Source: Oscillospiraceae bacterium
GTDB lineage: Bacteria > Bacillota > Clostridia > Oscillospirales > Oscillospiraceae
NCBI GenBank assembly: GCA_017516065.1
Contig: JAFWDQ010000006.1
Span: 62,001-126,000 of the forward strand
Reading direction: 5' to 3'
Length of the DNA stretch: 64,000 bases
Each line of letters starts with the position of its first letter. Within the stretch, counting starts at the first letter, position 1. The notes under the pieces were generated by a model, which was not told where the DNA came from, did no database searches, and worked only from the letters and a program-made list of their open reading frames with translations. Shown one piece after another: positions 1 to 7,407 of this stretch. The position numbers and the translations under genes were made by a program.

Positions 1-1788
1 GCCGCCGTGGAGCGTAAGAGTGCCGTCGCCGTCGATGATCATCGTGGTATCGGTGTCTGCGTCCGAGGCACGGAAATGCGCGCGGAGGCATATGCCTGCG
101 GAGTATATGGACTGATCATAGTAGTTGCTGTTGATCTCGCAATCGCCCATCACGTGGATGTAAAACTCGTCATTTTCAAACGGGCATCCGCTGCAGGCTG
201 CAAAGAGGCCAATTTCAGGACTGTTGATGGTGTCAAACAGGAGATGGTCCTTGTCGAGGTCGATCACGACGTTGTCGAGGGTGACCTCATTCCCCTCAAA
301 CGTGACCGTGCCCGTGCCCATCTCGGTGGTGGAGAGGTCCAGCGTCTCGCCGGGCTGTACGGCAATGTCGCCCACGTAGAAAACCGGCCTGTGCCCACGG
401 TCGACCATCTCCACGTGCGCGGTGTCCGATTTCACCTTGTTGCCGTTGGTGTCTGTTATCACGCAGAAAAGGTCAAAGTAGCTGTCGTACAGGGTCGTGG
501 AGGGCAGTACGAGCGTATCGGTCGTGGCGCTCAGACCGTCGAGTTTCACGGGTCTTCCCAGGGCGTCCGTGTCGTACCACTGGTAGGACGCTGCTTCTAC
601 GTTATCGGTTCCGGCCACCTCGACATGGAAGGTCGCGCCCTGCGGATAAGAGAGCTCCACGCTCTGCGGCTGCTCCCTTATTTCAAGCCGATCGGGATCC
701 CCCTTGGCCGGCGAGGTGAGGATCTCCGTATCGGTGAACGTGACGACCTTGAACTGCCTGCTGTCCATGAACTCCACCGACGCCGTGCACTCCACTTCGC
801 CGTCTGTGAGCTCAGTCGGCTCCCTGAGGACTGTTTGCGTAATATCGTCCCCCGTGAGTTCAAATACCACCTTGTCGCCCGTGCCGTCTCCGTGCTCCTC
901 CGTGCCGAGGAAGCATTCGAACGTAACGGTCACGTGGTCAGGGCTTTCCCAGTCCCATACGGGGTCTTTGTAATCGTGGTACTCCATGACGAACCGGGAC
1001 AGGTCGTCTTCCGCACCCTCCGTACCGATCACGGTGTCATAGGGGAAATACAGCGGGAAGTTCCCGTCCTCACCCCACGTCTGCCTCAGACCGAAGATTG
1101 GCTCGTCGGGCAGCACGTGGTATGTCGCCAGCCATAACAGCTTGAGCTTGCCGACGGCGTAGGCATCGCACATCGAGCCAAGCTCCCACTCATCCGCCCA
1201 GTCGTAGATCTCCGGGTGAGCGGAGTATTCGGCGTACGCCGCGTCAAAATAGTAATCGTAGACCATCTGCGTGTTGATATAGTATTGTCCGTGGCCGTAT
1301 TCCGGAAGCTCGTTCATACTTTGCGGCATGGGCGCCTCTGCCCAGGGCAGGGAAGCCTCTCCTGCCAGACGCATCAGGGAGAGCATAAACGTCCGATCGG
1401 AATCATCCTGCAGCGAGAATATGGCGGAGGGGTCGTAGCCCGCCGGAAAATCAGCGCTCAGGGCGAGGCTCTCCGTGTTGACAGACCACGCAGCCGCCTT
1501 GAATGCGGCCAGATCTGCCGACGCCGCTTCCGCGGCATAGGCCTCCGCCTCGGTTTCAGCGGCACCGTCGCTGATCTTTTCGTCGTAACGCCTGTCTTTC
1601 AGACAATCGTACAGTTCTCCGGAATCCATGTCAAAATAGTATTCCCCTGCGCTGCGTCCGTCGGGTGAAGTATAGACCGTGGTTCCCGCAGCCTCTTCCT
1701 CCAGCGCGAATACTGTCATTGGCAGCAGCGATATTACCAGCAGGACGGCGATGAGCATACTGAATCCCCGGTTTGCTTTTTTCTTCAT
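1..1788 (-). CDS. Secreted surface protein, 3' end outside window
   Basis: The frame stays open from an ATG at 1788 to position 1, so at least 596 residues are encoded and the C-terminus is missing. An upstream ATG at 1794 leaves no room for a ribosome site, whereas GAGAGG sits six bases before 1788. The N-terminus (MKKKANRGF, then a hydrophobic stretch ending in VFA) is a signal peptide. The mature part is acidic, rich in Trp and Tyr, and contains an Ig-like stretch near residues 400-470 and beta-rich sequence after it, including a Cys-Ser-Gly-Cys turn. I see no catalytic motif or SLH domain in the visible part. It is probably a large extracellular beta-protein; carbohydrate binding is possible but unproven. 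A 44-codon ORF lies immediately upstream in the same direction. Confidence 0.7.
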   Translation of the reverse strand, partial: MKKKANRGFSMLIAVLLVISLLPMTVFALEEEAAGTTVYTSPDGRSAGEYYFDMDSGELYDCLKDRRYDEKISDGAAETEAEAYAAEAASADLAAFKAAAWSVNTESLALSADFPAGYDPSAIFSLQDDSDRTFMLSLMRLAGEASLPWAEAPMPQSMNELPEYGHGQYYINTQMVYDYYFDAAYAEYSAHPEIYDWADEWELGSMCDAYAVGKLKLLWLATYHVLPDEPIFGLRQTWGEDGNFPLYFPYDTVIGTEGAEDDLSRFVMEYHDYKDPVWDWESPDHVTVTFECFLGTEEHGDGTGDKVVFELTGDDITQTVLREPTELTDGEVECTASVEFMDSRQFKVVTFTDTEILTSPAKGDPDRLEIREQPQSVELSYPQGATFHVEVAGTDNVEAASYQWYDTDALGRPVKLDGLSATTDTLVLPSTTLYDSYFDLFCVITDTNGNKVKSDTAHVEMVDRGHRPVFYVGDIAVQPGETLDLSTTEMGTGTVTFEGNEVTLDNVVIDLDKDHLLFDTINSPEIGLFAACSGCPFENDEFYIHVMGDCEINSNYYDQSIYSAGICLRAHFRASDADTDTTMIIDGDGTLTLHGG

Positions 1789-1798
1789 ATTCATCCTC

Positions 1799-1933
1799 TC
1801 ATTTCCATAGTTTTTTGAGTTTTTGCATATGGCGGCCTGACCGGAAGATTCCGTCCTCTCGGATAAAACGTACCGTGGTCCCCAGAAGGCGGATCAGTTC
1901 CGCTGCGTACTGCGCCGCATCCAGGCGCAGCAT
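1799..1933 (-). CDS. Possible 44-residue small protein upstream of the secreted protein
   Basis: An ATG at 1933 opens a 44-codon frame ending TGA at 1799, about ten bases before the next start, so translation could be coupled. The product begins MLRLDAAQYAAEL, has an amphipathic N-terminal half and a lysine-rich C-terminus (MQKLKKLWK). Only a weak ribosome site (CAAGG) precedes it. I do not recognise a family. It may be a true small protein or a leader ORF. Confidence 0.35.
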   Translation of the reverse strand: MLRLDAAQYAAELIRLLGTTVRFIREDGIFRSGRHMQKLKKLWK

Positions 1934-1940
1934 CGCCGCC

Positions 1941-1957
1941 TTGTAAAAAATTTACAA
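1941..1957. promoter_or_regulatory. 17-bp perfect palindrome, possible operator
   Basis: TTGTAAA-AAA-TTTACAA is a perfect 7-3-7 palindrome just upstream of the small ORF, next to an AT-rich stretch containing a TATAAT-like element (1963-1968, minus strand). The position suits an operator for the small ORF and secreted protein. The regulator is unknown. The rest of 1958-2194 shows no convincing gene on either strand. Confidence 0.4.
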
Positions 1958-2194
1958 TATTCATTATATGTACATTAGTTTATAATACCGTATGAATTTT
2001 TTCAATACATTTATCGCCGTTATGCAGGCGGCGGAGTGCGCGTTCCGTGAGCCGACGGGGAGTGCGTGGAGAACAGCTGATGAAACACCGGCAGCGAGGA
2101 ACGGGAACAGGGGAGGATCCGCGGCCGGGAGCCCGCATCCTGTTTTCCCGCGAGGACAGGAAAAAACAGCGCGGCCCGCGCCGTGTAATGCGCT

Positions 2195-2223
2195 TGACAA
2201 TGCCGGTAATTAGTAGTATAATG
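2195..2223 (+). promoter_or_regulatory. SigA promoter for tRNA-Pro
   Basis: Consensus TTGACA (2195-2200), a 17-base spacer and consensus TATAAT (2218-2223). It reads toward the tRNA, about 110 bases downstream. Confidence 0.8.
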
Positions 2224-2241
2224 CGAACGTTGAATTCTTCC

Positions 2242-2326
2242 GATCGTTTTTTTGATTGACGATCGGCAGTTTCTCTGATGTGACACGTCATAAAAGGACG
2301 TTGGCATGTGTCAGCGTCCTTTCTCA
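2242..2326 (+). other. Two hairpins in the leader between promoter and tRNA-Pro
   Basis: CCGATCG/CGATCGG flank a T-rich loop near 2244-2267. AAAGGACG/CGTCCTTT form a second stem near 2294-2322, followed by TTTCTC. The second stem overlaps another pairing (GACACGT with ATGTGTC). They may be tRNA 5'-leader processing structures or a short independent RNA. Confidence 0.35.
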
Positions 2327-2331
2327 TGCAT

Positions 2332-2408
2332 CGGGGTGTGGCGAAGCTTGGTATCGCGCTTGGTTCGGGACCAAGAGGCCTCGGGTTCAAATCCCGACAC
2401 TCCGACCA
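2332..2408 (+). tRNA. tRNA-Pro (CGG)
   Basis: A 77-nt cloverleaf. The acceptor stem CGGGGTG/CACTCCG has seven pairs with one G-U. The anticodon stem CTTGG/CCAAG encloses loop TTCGGGA, giving anticodon CGG (codon CCG). The T-arm contains GGTTCAAATCC, and ACCA is encoded. Confidence 0.95.
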
Positions 2409-2456
2409 AAAGGCGCCGAAAATCCTGCTTTTACAGGTTTTTCGGCGCCTTTTTTG
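2408..2456. terminator. Bidirectional terminator after tRNA-Pro
   Basis: GGCGCCGAAAA pairs with TTTTCGGCGCC and is flanked by an A-run upstream and a T6 tract downstream, so it can end the tRNA transcript and the converging gene at 2473-2907. Confidence 0.85.
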
Positions 2457-2472
2457 CTTTTGAAAACCGTGC

Positions 2473-2907
2473 TCAAAGATAGGGCCGGATGTCGGCGGCG
2501 AGAGTTTCCTCCAGTTTGATGAGCTGTTTGGCAATCTCCTTTGACGCCTCGTCCGCGGCTGCATACTGGTTCAGATAGCGGCTGAGGGATTTTACGCCCA
2601 TGTCGCACCCTTTCGTCATCAGGTCTGCTATGGCCTCATCGGAGTCGTGCAACGCCAGCTTTATCTTCGTCGTCAGCTCGGACATTACGGAGGCAAGCGC
2701 AGGCGGCGCCTTGCCCTCGTCCCGGTATCGGGTCAGCAGTTCCTGTATCTCGGTACGCAGCTTTTCGTGTTCCCGCTTGCAGTCTGCCAGCAGCGTCTCC
2801 AGCGCCTCTGCTCGGACGTGGCCCAGGACGTCCTCAATGGAGGAGATCCCCATCTTTGCTCCGGCGTCACATTCCCGCAGCAGTCTTACGGTGTCCTGTT
2901 CGATCAC
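2473..2907 (-). CDS. Conserved helical protein, ferritin-like/DUF2383-like
   Basis: 144 residues if read from a GTG at 2907, which has AAAGGACGG eight bases upstream; a longer ATG-started frame to 2988 has no such site. The sequence is almost entirely helical and includes MGISSIEDVL, HEKLRTEIQELL and KGCDMGVKSLSRYLNQ. Paired acidic residues and a His are spaced along the helices, which resembles four-helix-bundle proteins of the DUF2383 type. Family membership is inferred from the pattern; no function is assigned. It converges on the tRNA-Pro terminator. Confidence 0.65.
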   Translation of the reverse strand: MIEQDTVRLLRECDAGAKMGISSIEDVLGHVRAEALETLLADCKREHEKLRTEIQELLTRYRDEGKAPPALASVMSELTTKIKLALHDSDEAIADLMTKGCDMGVKSLSRYLNQYAAADEASKEIAKQLIKLEETLAADIRPYL

Positions 2908-3055
2908 GGCATATCCCGTCCTTTCACGTTTCTGCTTCCAGTATTCCCGGGCAGAGCGGAAAATATTGCACGGACAGACTGCTTTCAATGGTGGATTTCC
3001 TTGTCTCCGGCTGTTATAATTGAGGACAACAGGCCCGCGTTGAGGAGGTCATGAA

Positions 3056-3790
3056 ATGAGAAAGTTCGCAGAGACCAGGCCGATCATTTTTGAGATCATA
3101 CTATTCATCGTCGCCCTGGTGGTCGCGCTGATCCTGTCGTTGGCCGGGCAGTTGTTTTCCTGTCCCAGCGAGCTCGCCGTGGCCGTCGGCCGGATCATCG
3201 TCGGGATCCTTCTGTTCCTGTTCTTCCGGCACTGCTTCAAGGGCTGCAGAGCGTTTTCCGGGATCAAATACATCCTGCCCGCACTGCTCTTCGTGCTGTG
3301 GAACGTCATCTACGATCCGATCTCCGGGATGCACTTCATGGCGCCGACGGCGGAGACGATCCTGCTGGGACTGGCGCCCGCGATTTTTGAAGAGGTCATA
3401 TTTCGCGGCATATTCATATACAATCTGAGGGAGAAAGGCAAATCTCCCATGGCAATGCTGATCATCTCCGCGGTGCTGTTCGGTATCATGCATTTGACCA
3501 ACGTGGCCGGGATGAGTTTTGCCAACGCCCTGGTCCAGACGATCTATGCCATCGTGATCGGACTGGTGCTGGGCGCGGTCTACATCAAGAGCGGCGATAT
3601 CGTTTCTGTCATCGTGATCCACGCGCTGATCGATATCAGCAGCCACCTCTTCGTGGGAGACACCGAGACGTCGGTCCCCGTGATCATCGTATTTGCCCTG
3701 CTTCTGATCGTTGAGGCGATATATGCGCTGTGGATCATCCTGAAAGAGCAGAGAAGCGGCGGCGGAATGACGGAAACTGACACGGTATGA
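3056..3790 (+). CDS. CPBP-family intramembrane glutamic endopeptidase
   Basis: 244 residues with about seven hydrophobic segments. The CPBP (CAAX protease/Abi) signature EEVIFRG lies near residue 120, followed by a helix with FGIMHLTN (second catalytic His region) and a third conserved His-containing helix (VIVIHALIDIS). These motifs supply the Glu/His active site in the membrane. The start at 3056 follows AGGAGG by seven bases; the ATG at 3051 is closed by a stop after two codons. In bacteria such proteins act in peptide processing, bacteriocin immunity or signalling; which applies here is not visible. The aldolase-like gene follows closely on the same strand. Confidence 0.85.
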   Translation: MRKFAETRPIIFEIILFIVALVVALILSLAGQLFSCPSELAVAVGRIIVGILLFLFFRHCFKGCRAFSGIKYILPALLFVLWNVIYDPISGMHFMAPTAETILLGLAPAIFEEVIFRGIFIYNLREKGKSPMAMLIISAVLFGIMHLTNVAGMSFANALVQTIYAIVIGLVLGAVYIKSGDIVSVIVIHALIDISSHLFVGDTETSVPVIIVFALLLIVEAIYALWIILKEQRSGGGMTETDTV

Positions 3791-3828
3791 CGGCAGGTGG
3801 ATCCGCCGGTCATTTCAGAGAGGGGAAA

Positions 3829-4869
3829 ATGAGTTTGAGTATCCTGTCCTTTGCCTCGGATTATCAGGAGGGCGCCCACGAGGCGATCCTGGAGCGGCTT
3901 TGCCGGACCAATCTGCAGAAAACAGACGGCTACGGTACGGATGAATTCTGCGCTTCCGCCCGGGAGAAGATCCGGGCGGCCTGCAGATGTCCGGAGGCCG
4001 CCGTACATTTCCTTGTAGGCGGCACCCAGACCAACGCCACGGTGATCGATGCGCTGCTGAAGTCCTATCAGGGCGTCATCGCCGCTGACAGCGGACATAT
4101 CAGCACCCACGAGGCCGGCGCCATCGAGCTGGGGGGCCATAAGGTGCTGGCCCTGCCGCACCGTTTCGGTAAAATCGATGCCGCGGCGATCCGTGACTTC
4201 TGTGCCGCCTTCTGGAGCGACGGGAACCGCGACCACATGGTCATGCCGGGCATGGTTTATCTCTCCCAGCCCACCGAGTACGGCACGCTGTACTCCCTGG
4301 CTGAACTGACCGCCATCAAAGAAGTGTGCCTGGCGTACGATATCCCGCTGTACGTCGACGGTGCGCGGCTGGCCTATGCGCTGGCCTGCACAGAAAACGA
4401 CGTGACCCTCAGGGACCTTGCGGGACTGTGCGATGTGTTCTATATCGGCGGAACGAAATGCGGCGCGCTGTTCGGCGAGGCCGTTGTGATCCCAGACCCG
4501 ACGCTGCAGCCGCATTTCTTCACCATCATGAAGCAGCACGGCGCGCTGCTGGCGAAGGGCCGGATCCTGGGACTCCAGTTTGACACACTTTTTACCAACG
4601 ATCTCTATGCCAAAATCGGCCGCACAGCCGTCGAGGCGGCGGACCGGATGCGGGCGATCCTTCAGGAAAAGGGATATCGACTGGCCATCCAGACAGCTAC
4701 GAATCAGGTTTTTGTGATCCTGGAAAACAGCGCCGTGGAGCAGCTTTCGGAAAAGCTGGGATTCAGCTTCTGGGAGAAGTATGACGAGACCCACACCGTG
4801 GTGCGCCTGGCGGCCAGCTGGGCCACAAGACCGGAGGACGTGGAGGCGCTGTCGGAGATCCTGCCGTAA
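3829..4869 (+). CDS. Threonine aldolase/beta-eliminating lyase family PLP enzyme
   Basis: 346 residues from the ATG at 3829, chosen because GAGAGGGG lies five bases upstream; the frame could extend to 3787. The fold-type I PLP pattern is clear: FASDYQEGAHEAIL at the N-terminus, a glycine-rich GGTQTNATV loop, HEAGAIE, YVDGARLAYAL (the Asp contacting the PLP pyridine) and the Schiff-base Lys in YIGGTKCGALFGEA. Known members split threonine or allo-threonine into glycine and acetaldehyde, or act on related beta-hydroxy amino acids. Length is typical. It may be co-transcribed with the CPBP gene and ends at a strong terminator. Confidence 0.85.
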   Translation: MSLSILSFASDYQEGAHEAILERLCRTNLQKTDGYGTDEFCASAREKIRAACRCPEAAVHFLVGGTQTNATVIDALLKSYQGVIAADSGHISTHEAGAIELGGHKVLALPHRFGKIDAAAIRDFCAAFWSDGNRDHMVMPGMVYLSQPTEYGTLYSLAELTAIKEVCLAYDIPLYVDGARLAYALACTENDVTLRDLAGLCDVFYIGGTKCGALFGEAVVIPDPTLQPHFFTIMKQHGALLAKGRILGLQFDTLFTNDLYAKIGRTAVEAADRMRAILQEKGYRLAIQTATNQVFVILENSAVEQLSEKLGFSFWEKYDETHTVVRLAASWATRPEDVEALSEILP

Positions 4870-4886
4870 ACAAACGTAAAAAGCAG

Positions 4887-4925
4887 AACGCCCCGGATCG
4901 TGCGGACGGCACGATCCGGGGCGTT
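4887..4925. terminator. Bidirectional terminator between aldolase and bioY
   Basis: A 17-bp stem, AACGCCCCGGATCGTGC with its reverse complement, and a short loop. It is shared by the two convergent genes. Confidence 0.85.
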
Positions 4926-4935
4926 TAGTTTTTCT

Positions 4936-5484
4936 TCAGCGTGTCTGAAGGGCGCGGCTGAGCTTTCCGGAGAGCAGAAGAGCCAGCACCATTTTGATCA
5001 GATCCGGGATGACAAAGGGCAGTACACACCACGCGAGGGCTGTGGAGAGTCCGATGGCGCCGGTCTGCCGGGCGTATACCAGCATGAACCAGCCGGTCCC
5101 AAAGGCATAGCACACCGCAAGCCCCAGCACCATGGAGACGATCCTGACAGCCAGCCGGTCTCCGATGAGGCTCTCGAAGAGCCAGTAGATGATACCCATG
5201 AAGATAAAACCCATCATGTAACCGCCGGTGGTGCCCAGCAGGATGCCCGCGCCTCCGGTAAAGGACGCGAAGACCGGAAGACCGATGGCGCCCAGGAGCA
5301 GGTACACCACGACAGCAATGGTGCCCCGCCGTCCGCCCAGGAGCCCCAGGACGCAGAAGATCGCGAAGGTCTGCATGGTGAAGGGGATCGCGGAAGGGAT
5401 GCTCACCCAGGAGCAGACGGCGATCAGCACCGCGCAGAGCGCGATATAAGCAAGATCAGTTGTCTTGAACTTCGTCTTCGTCAT
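4936..5484 (-). CDS. bioY: BioY, substrate-binding subunit of an ECF biotin transporter
   Basis: 182 residues from the ATG at 5484 (MTKTKFKTTDLAY), with GAAAGGA seven bases upstream. Six hydrophobic segments, an IPFTMQTFAI motif and the glycine-rich GGAGILLGTTGGYMMGF segment are characteristic of BioY. It binds biotin in the membrane and works with an energy-coupling EcfAAT module not seen here. Its start lies inside the end of the DUF1284 gene (29-base overlap), making it the last gene of birA-DUF1284-bioY. Regulation is probably by BirA at the palindrome near 6889-6937. Confidence 0.9.
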   Translation of the reverse strand: MTKTKFKTTDLAYIALCAVLIAVCSWVSIPSAIPFTMQTFAIFCVLGLLGGRRGTIAVVVYLLLGAIGLPVFASFTGGAGILLGTTGGYMMGFIFMGIIYWLFESLIGDRLAVRIVSMVLGLAVCYAFGTGWFMLVYARQTGAIGLSTALAWCVLPFVIPDLIKMVLALLLSGKLSRALQTR

Positions 5485-5872
5485 CGATGATTCCTTTCTT
5501 CGTATTCCTGCAAAGCTCCGTCCATTGACAGCGGCCGCAGATCGTTTTAATGTGTTCCGTCTCAAATATCCGGGCCGCCGCCATCGCCTTCAGCCGATGC
5601 CAGTCACACACCTGGCCGTAAGACAGTCCCAGAAGGCGCAAAACGCTATCGTCCATGGCGCGGACCTTCTCCCGGGACAGACAGACCCTGCTCCGGCGCA
5701 TGGGACAGAAACGGCAGAGATCGTCTCCGCCCTCTGTGAGGAGCACCTGTGTATCGGGAGCGTCTCGGAGCTGCCGGACCACCTGGCACATGTGCATCGT
5801 AAATGCTGCGTCGTAACCGTGGCCGGTGAACTTCTGCAGACACAGCAGATGGTGGGGCCGCAGCTTAAGCAT
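5456..5872 (-). CDS. DUF1284 cysteine-rich protein
   Basis: 138 residues. It opens with LRPHHLLCLQKFTGHGY, the hallmark of DUF1284, and carries cysteine clusters CRFCPMRRSRVC (near 60) and CGRCQWTELC (near 115), which could bind iron-sulfur or zinc. Its start overlaps the birA stop (ATGCTTAA), and bioY begins within its 3' end, so all three are translationally coupled. The family has no established function; its position between the biotin-protein ligase and the biotin transporter suggests a role in biotin homeostasis, which is inference. Confidence 0.8.
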   Translation of the reverse strand: MLKLRPHHLLCLQKFTGHGYDAAFTMHMCQVVRQLRDAPDTQVLLTEGGDDLCRFCPMRRSRVCLSREKVRAMDDSVLRLLGLSYGQVCDWHRLKAMAAARIFETEHIKTICGRCQWTELCRNTKKGIIDDEDEVQDN

Positions 5873-6842
5873 ATGCCGCCCTCACGCTGACCTCGCCGGA
5901 GGACAGCGCCTCCTCCGTGCCGTCCTCGTAGCGCACCAGCAGACGGCACTCGCCGTCGATATCCAGCGCAGTGGCCGGCCGGGTGCTGCCGCCCCGGATG
6001 ACGTTGATCTGCTTCCCGATGAGCATACTGCGCCGCCGGTATTCCCCGGCAATTCCGGTGTCGTCAAGGTCCGCGCAGATATCATAAAAACGGCACAGGA
6101 AAGCGGCGGCCAGCCGGCTCCGCAGATCCCTGCCGCGGTCCGTGGCAATGGGCCCCGCGATATCCTTTAAATCCGCGGGGAAACCGCCCTCCGGCTCGTA
6201 GACGTTGAACCCGATGCCCATGACCACCCAGTCCAGACCGCCGGACTCCAGGTCGATGGAGGCCTCCGTAAGGATGCCGCAGGTCTTTTTTCCCCGGAGA
6301 TACACGTCGTTGACCCACTTGATCTGCGGTGTTTCCCCCAGACACGCCTCAATGGCGCGGCATGCGGCCACGGCGGCGGCGGTGGTGATGCGGACCGCCT
6401 GTTCCGCAGTGAGCTGAGGCCGCAGCAGAACGCTCAGATAAACGCCGCTGCCGGCAGGGGAGATGAAGCGTCTGCCGAGCCTGCCCCGGCCCGCACTCTG
6501 ACTGCCCGCCAGGACCGCGTGCCATGAGGGCCGCTCCGGGGCATGGAGCTTCAGATAGGTGTTGGTGGAGTCCACGTCGGTGAGGACCTCCAGACTGTAG
6601 CGAGCGGCATACGTGCCCAGATACTTCCGGATACTGCCCTCGCTGACGGCGTCGCTCTTTGCCCCCAGCCGATAGCCCCGGGAGGAGGATTCGATCTCAT
6701 AGCCCTCCGCCTCCAGCTGCCGGATGCACTTCCACACAGCCGAACGGGTAAGCCCCAGGCTCCGGGCGATAGCGGCGCCGGACAGGTATCCCTCGCCGCC
6801 GCCCTGTTCCAGCAGCGCCGCCACCTGCAGCTTCGTATTCAT
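5865..6842 (-). CDS. birA: BirA, biotin-protein ligase and biotin repressor
   Basis: 325 residues from the ATG at 6842, with AGGGGG about eight bases upstream. An N-terminal winged helix (residues about 5-60, GLTRSAVWKCIRQLEAEGYEI) is followed by the ligase domain with GRGRLGR (biotinyl-AMP binding loop), KWVNDVY and KKTCGILTE, and a small C-terminal SH3-like domain. The protein activates biotin as biotinyl-AMP, transfers it to carboxylases, and in the adenylate-bound dimer represses biotin genes. It heads the birA-DUF1284-bioY operon and has a palindrome over its own promoter, consistent with autoregulation. Confidence 0.92.
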   Translation of the reverse strand: MNTKLQVAALLEQGGGEGYLSGAAIARSLGLTRSAVWKCIRQLEAEGYEIESSSRGYRLGAKSDAVSEGSIRKYLGTYAARYSLEVLTDVDSTNTYLKLHAPERPSWHAVLAGSQSAGRGRLGRRFISPAGSGVYLSVLLRPQLTAEQAVRITTAAAVAACRAIEACLGETPQIKWVNDVYLRGKKTCGILTEASIDLESGGLDWVVMGIGFNVYEPEGGFPADLKDIAGPIATDRGRDLRSRLAAAFLCRFYDICADLDDTGIAGEYRRRSMLIGKQINVIRGGSTRPATALDIDGECRLLVRYEDGTEEALSSGEVSVRAAYA

Positions 6843-6874
6843 GCAAAAGCACCCCCTGCCGCTTGTTCGATCCA

Positions 6875-6937
6875 AGCATAGCATAAAAAGAGCCTCTCGT
6901 CAACTTTTCAAAAATATAAAAGTTGACGAGAGGCTCT
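6875..6937 (-). promoter_or_regulatory. birA promoter with 20-bp inverted repeat, candidate BirA operator
   Basis: Minus-strand TTGACG (6903-6898), 17-base spacer and TATGCT (6880-6875). The -35 lies in one arm of a perfect 20-bp inverted repeat (6889-6908 and 6918-6937, 9-base loop). The central GTCAAC-N17-GTTGAC resembles the GTTAAC-N16-GTTAAC layout of Bacillus BirA operators. In the RNA the stem is followed by TTTTT, so a terminator role for upstream transcription is also possible. Confidence 0.6.
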
Positions 6938-6985
6938 GGATGCCTTGATAACCCGCGGTATGGGGTGTGTTTTAAATGATATCAG

Positions 6986-7345
6986 TTACTGTCTGCTGAA
7001 ATGAAGATCAACGCCCAAAACGGTAGTTTTGATCCCGTCACCGTCATCTTCGAAGGTCATCTTAGCGTCGCCGGTGAGTTTGAAACCGTCAGACGTTTCG
7101 TGCCACGAGCAGTTTTCTGTCTCGTCCTCGCCGCCGCCGGTGAAAACGGCAGAACCGTCAGCGTTCAGTGTCAGAAGCCACTCGTCTTCAATCGTTTCTT
7201 CCTCTTCAAGGAGGGACATGGAATCAGCCTTCCAGGTCCCGACATACTTGCTGTCGGACAGGTCCTTAGTGCCTCCGCACGCGGCAAGCAGACAGCAGGA
7301 GAGCACCATGACGGCGCAGAGAAGGATCGCGATTTTCTGTTTCAT
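6986..7345 (-). CDS. Small lipoprotein
   Basis: 119 residues from the ATG at 7345, with GGAAAGGGG seven bases upstream. A lipoprotein signal peptide ends in a lipobox (LLAAC), followed by a Gly-Thr linker. The mature part has the lipocalin-like pattern seen in many clostridial lipoproteins: VGTWKADSM near the start, then LLTLNADGSAVFT and later strands ending DLHFSRQ. The family is not recognised. It lies 62 bases downstream of the SLH gene stop in the same direction, but may have its own promoter. Confidence 0.75.
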   Translation of the reverse strand: MKQKIAILLCAVMVLSCCLLAACGGTKDLSDSKYVGTWKADSMSLLEEEETIEDEWLLTLNADGSAVFTGGGEDETENCSWHETSDGFKLTGDAKMTFEDDGDGIKTTVLGVDLHFSRQ

Positions 7346-7407
7346 AAAAATACCCCTTTCCATTGATTGCGCAACCTGATTGCGCCAGATAACGTGTTGT
7401 AATTTTC

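Noticed and set aside
7..1137. 376-codon plus-strand ORF at the left edge
   Set aside because: The minus strand encodes a clear signal peptide and protein through this region; the plus frame is a shadow.
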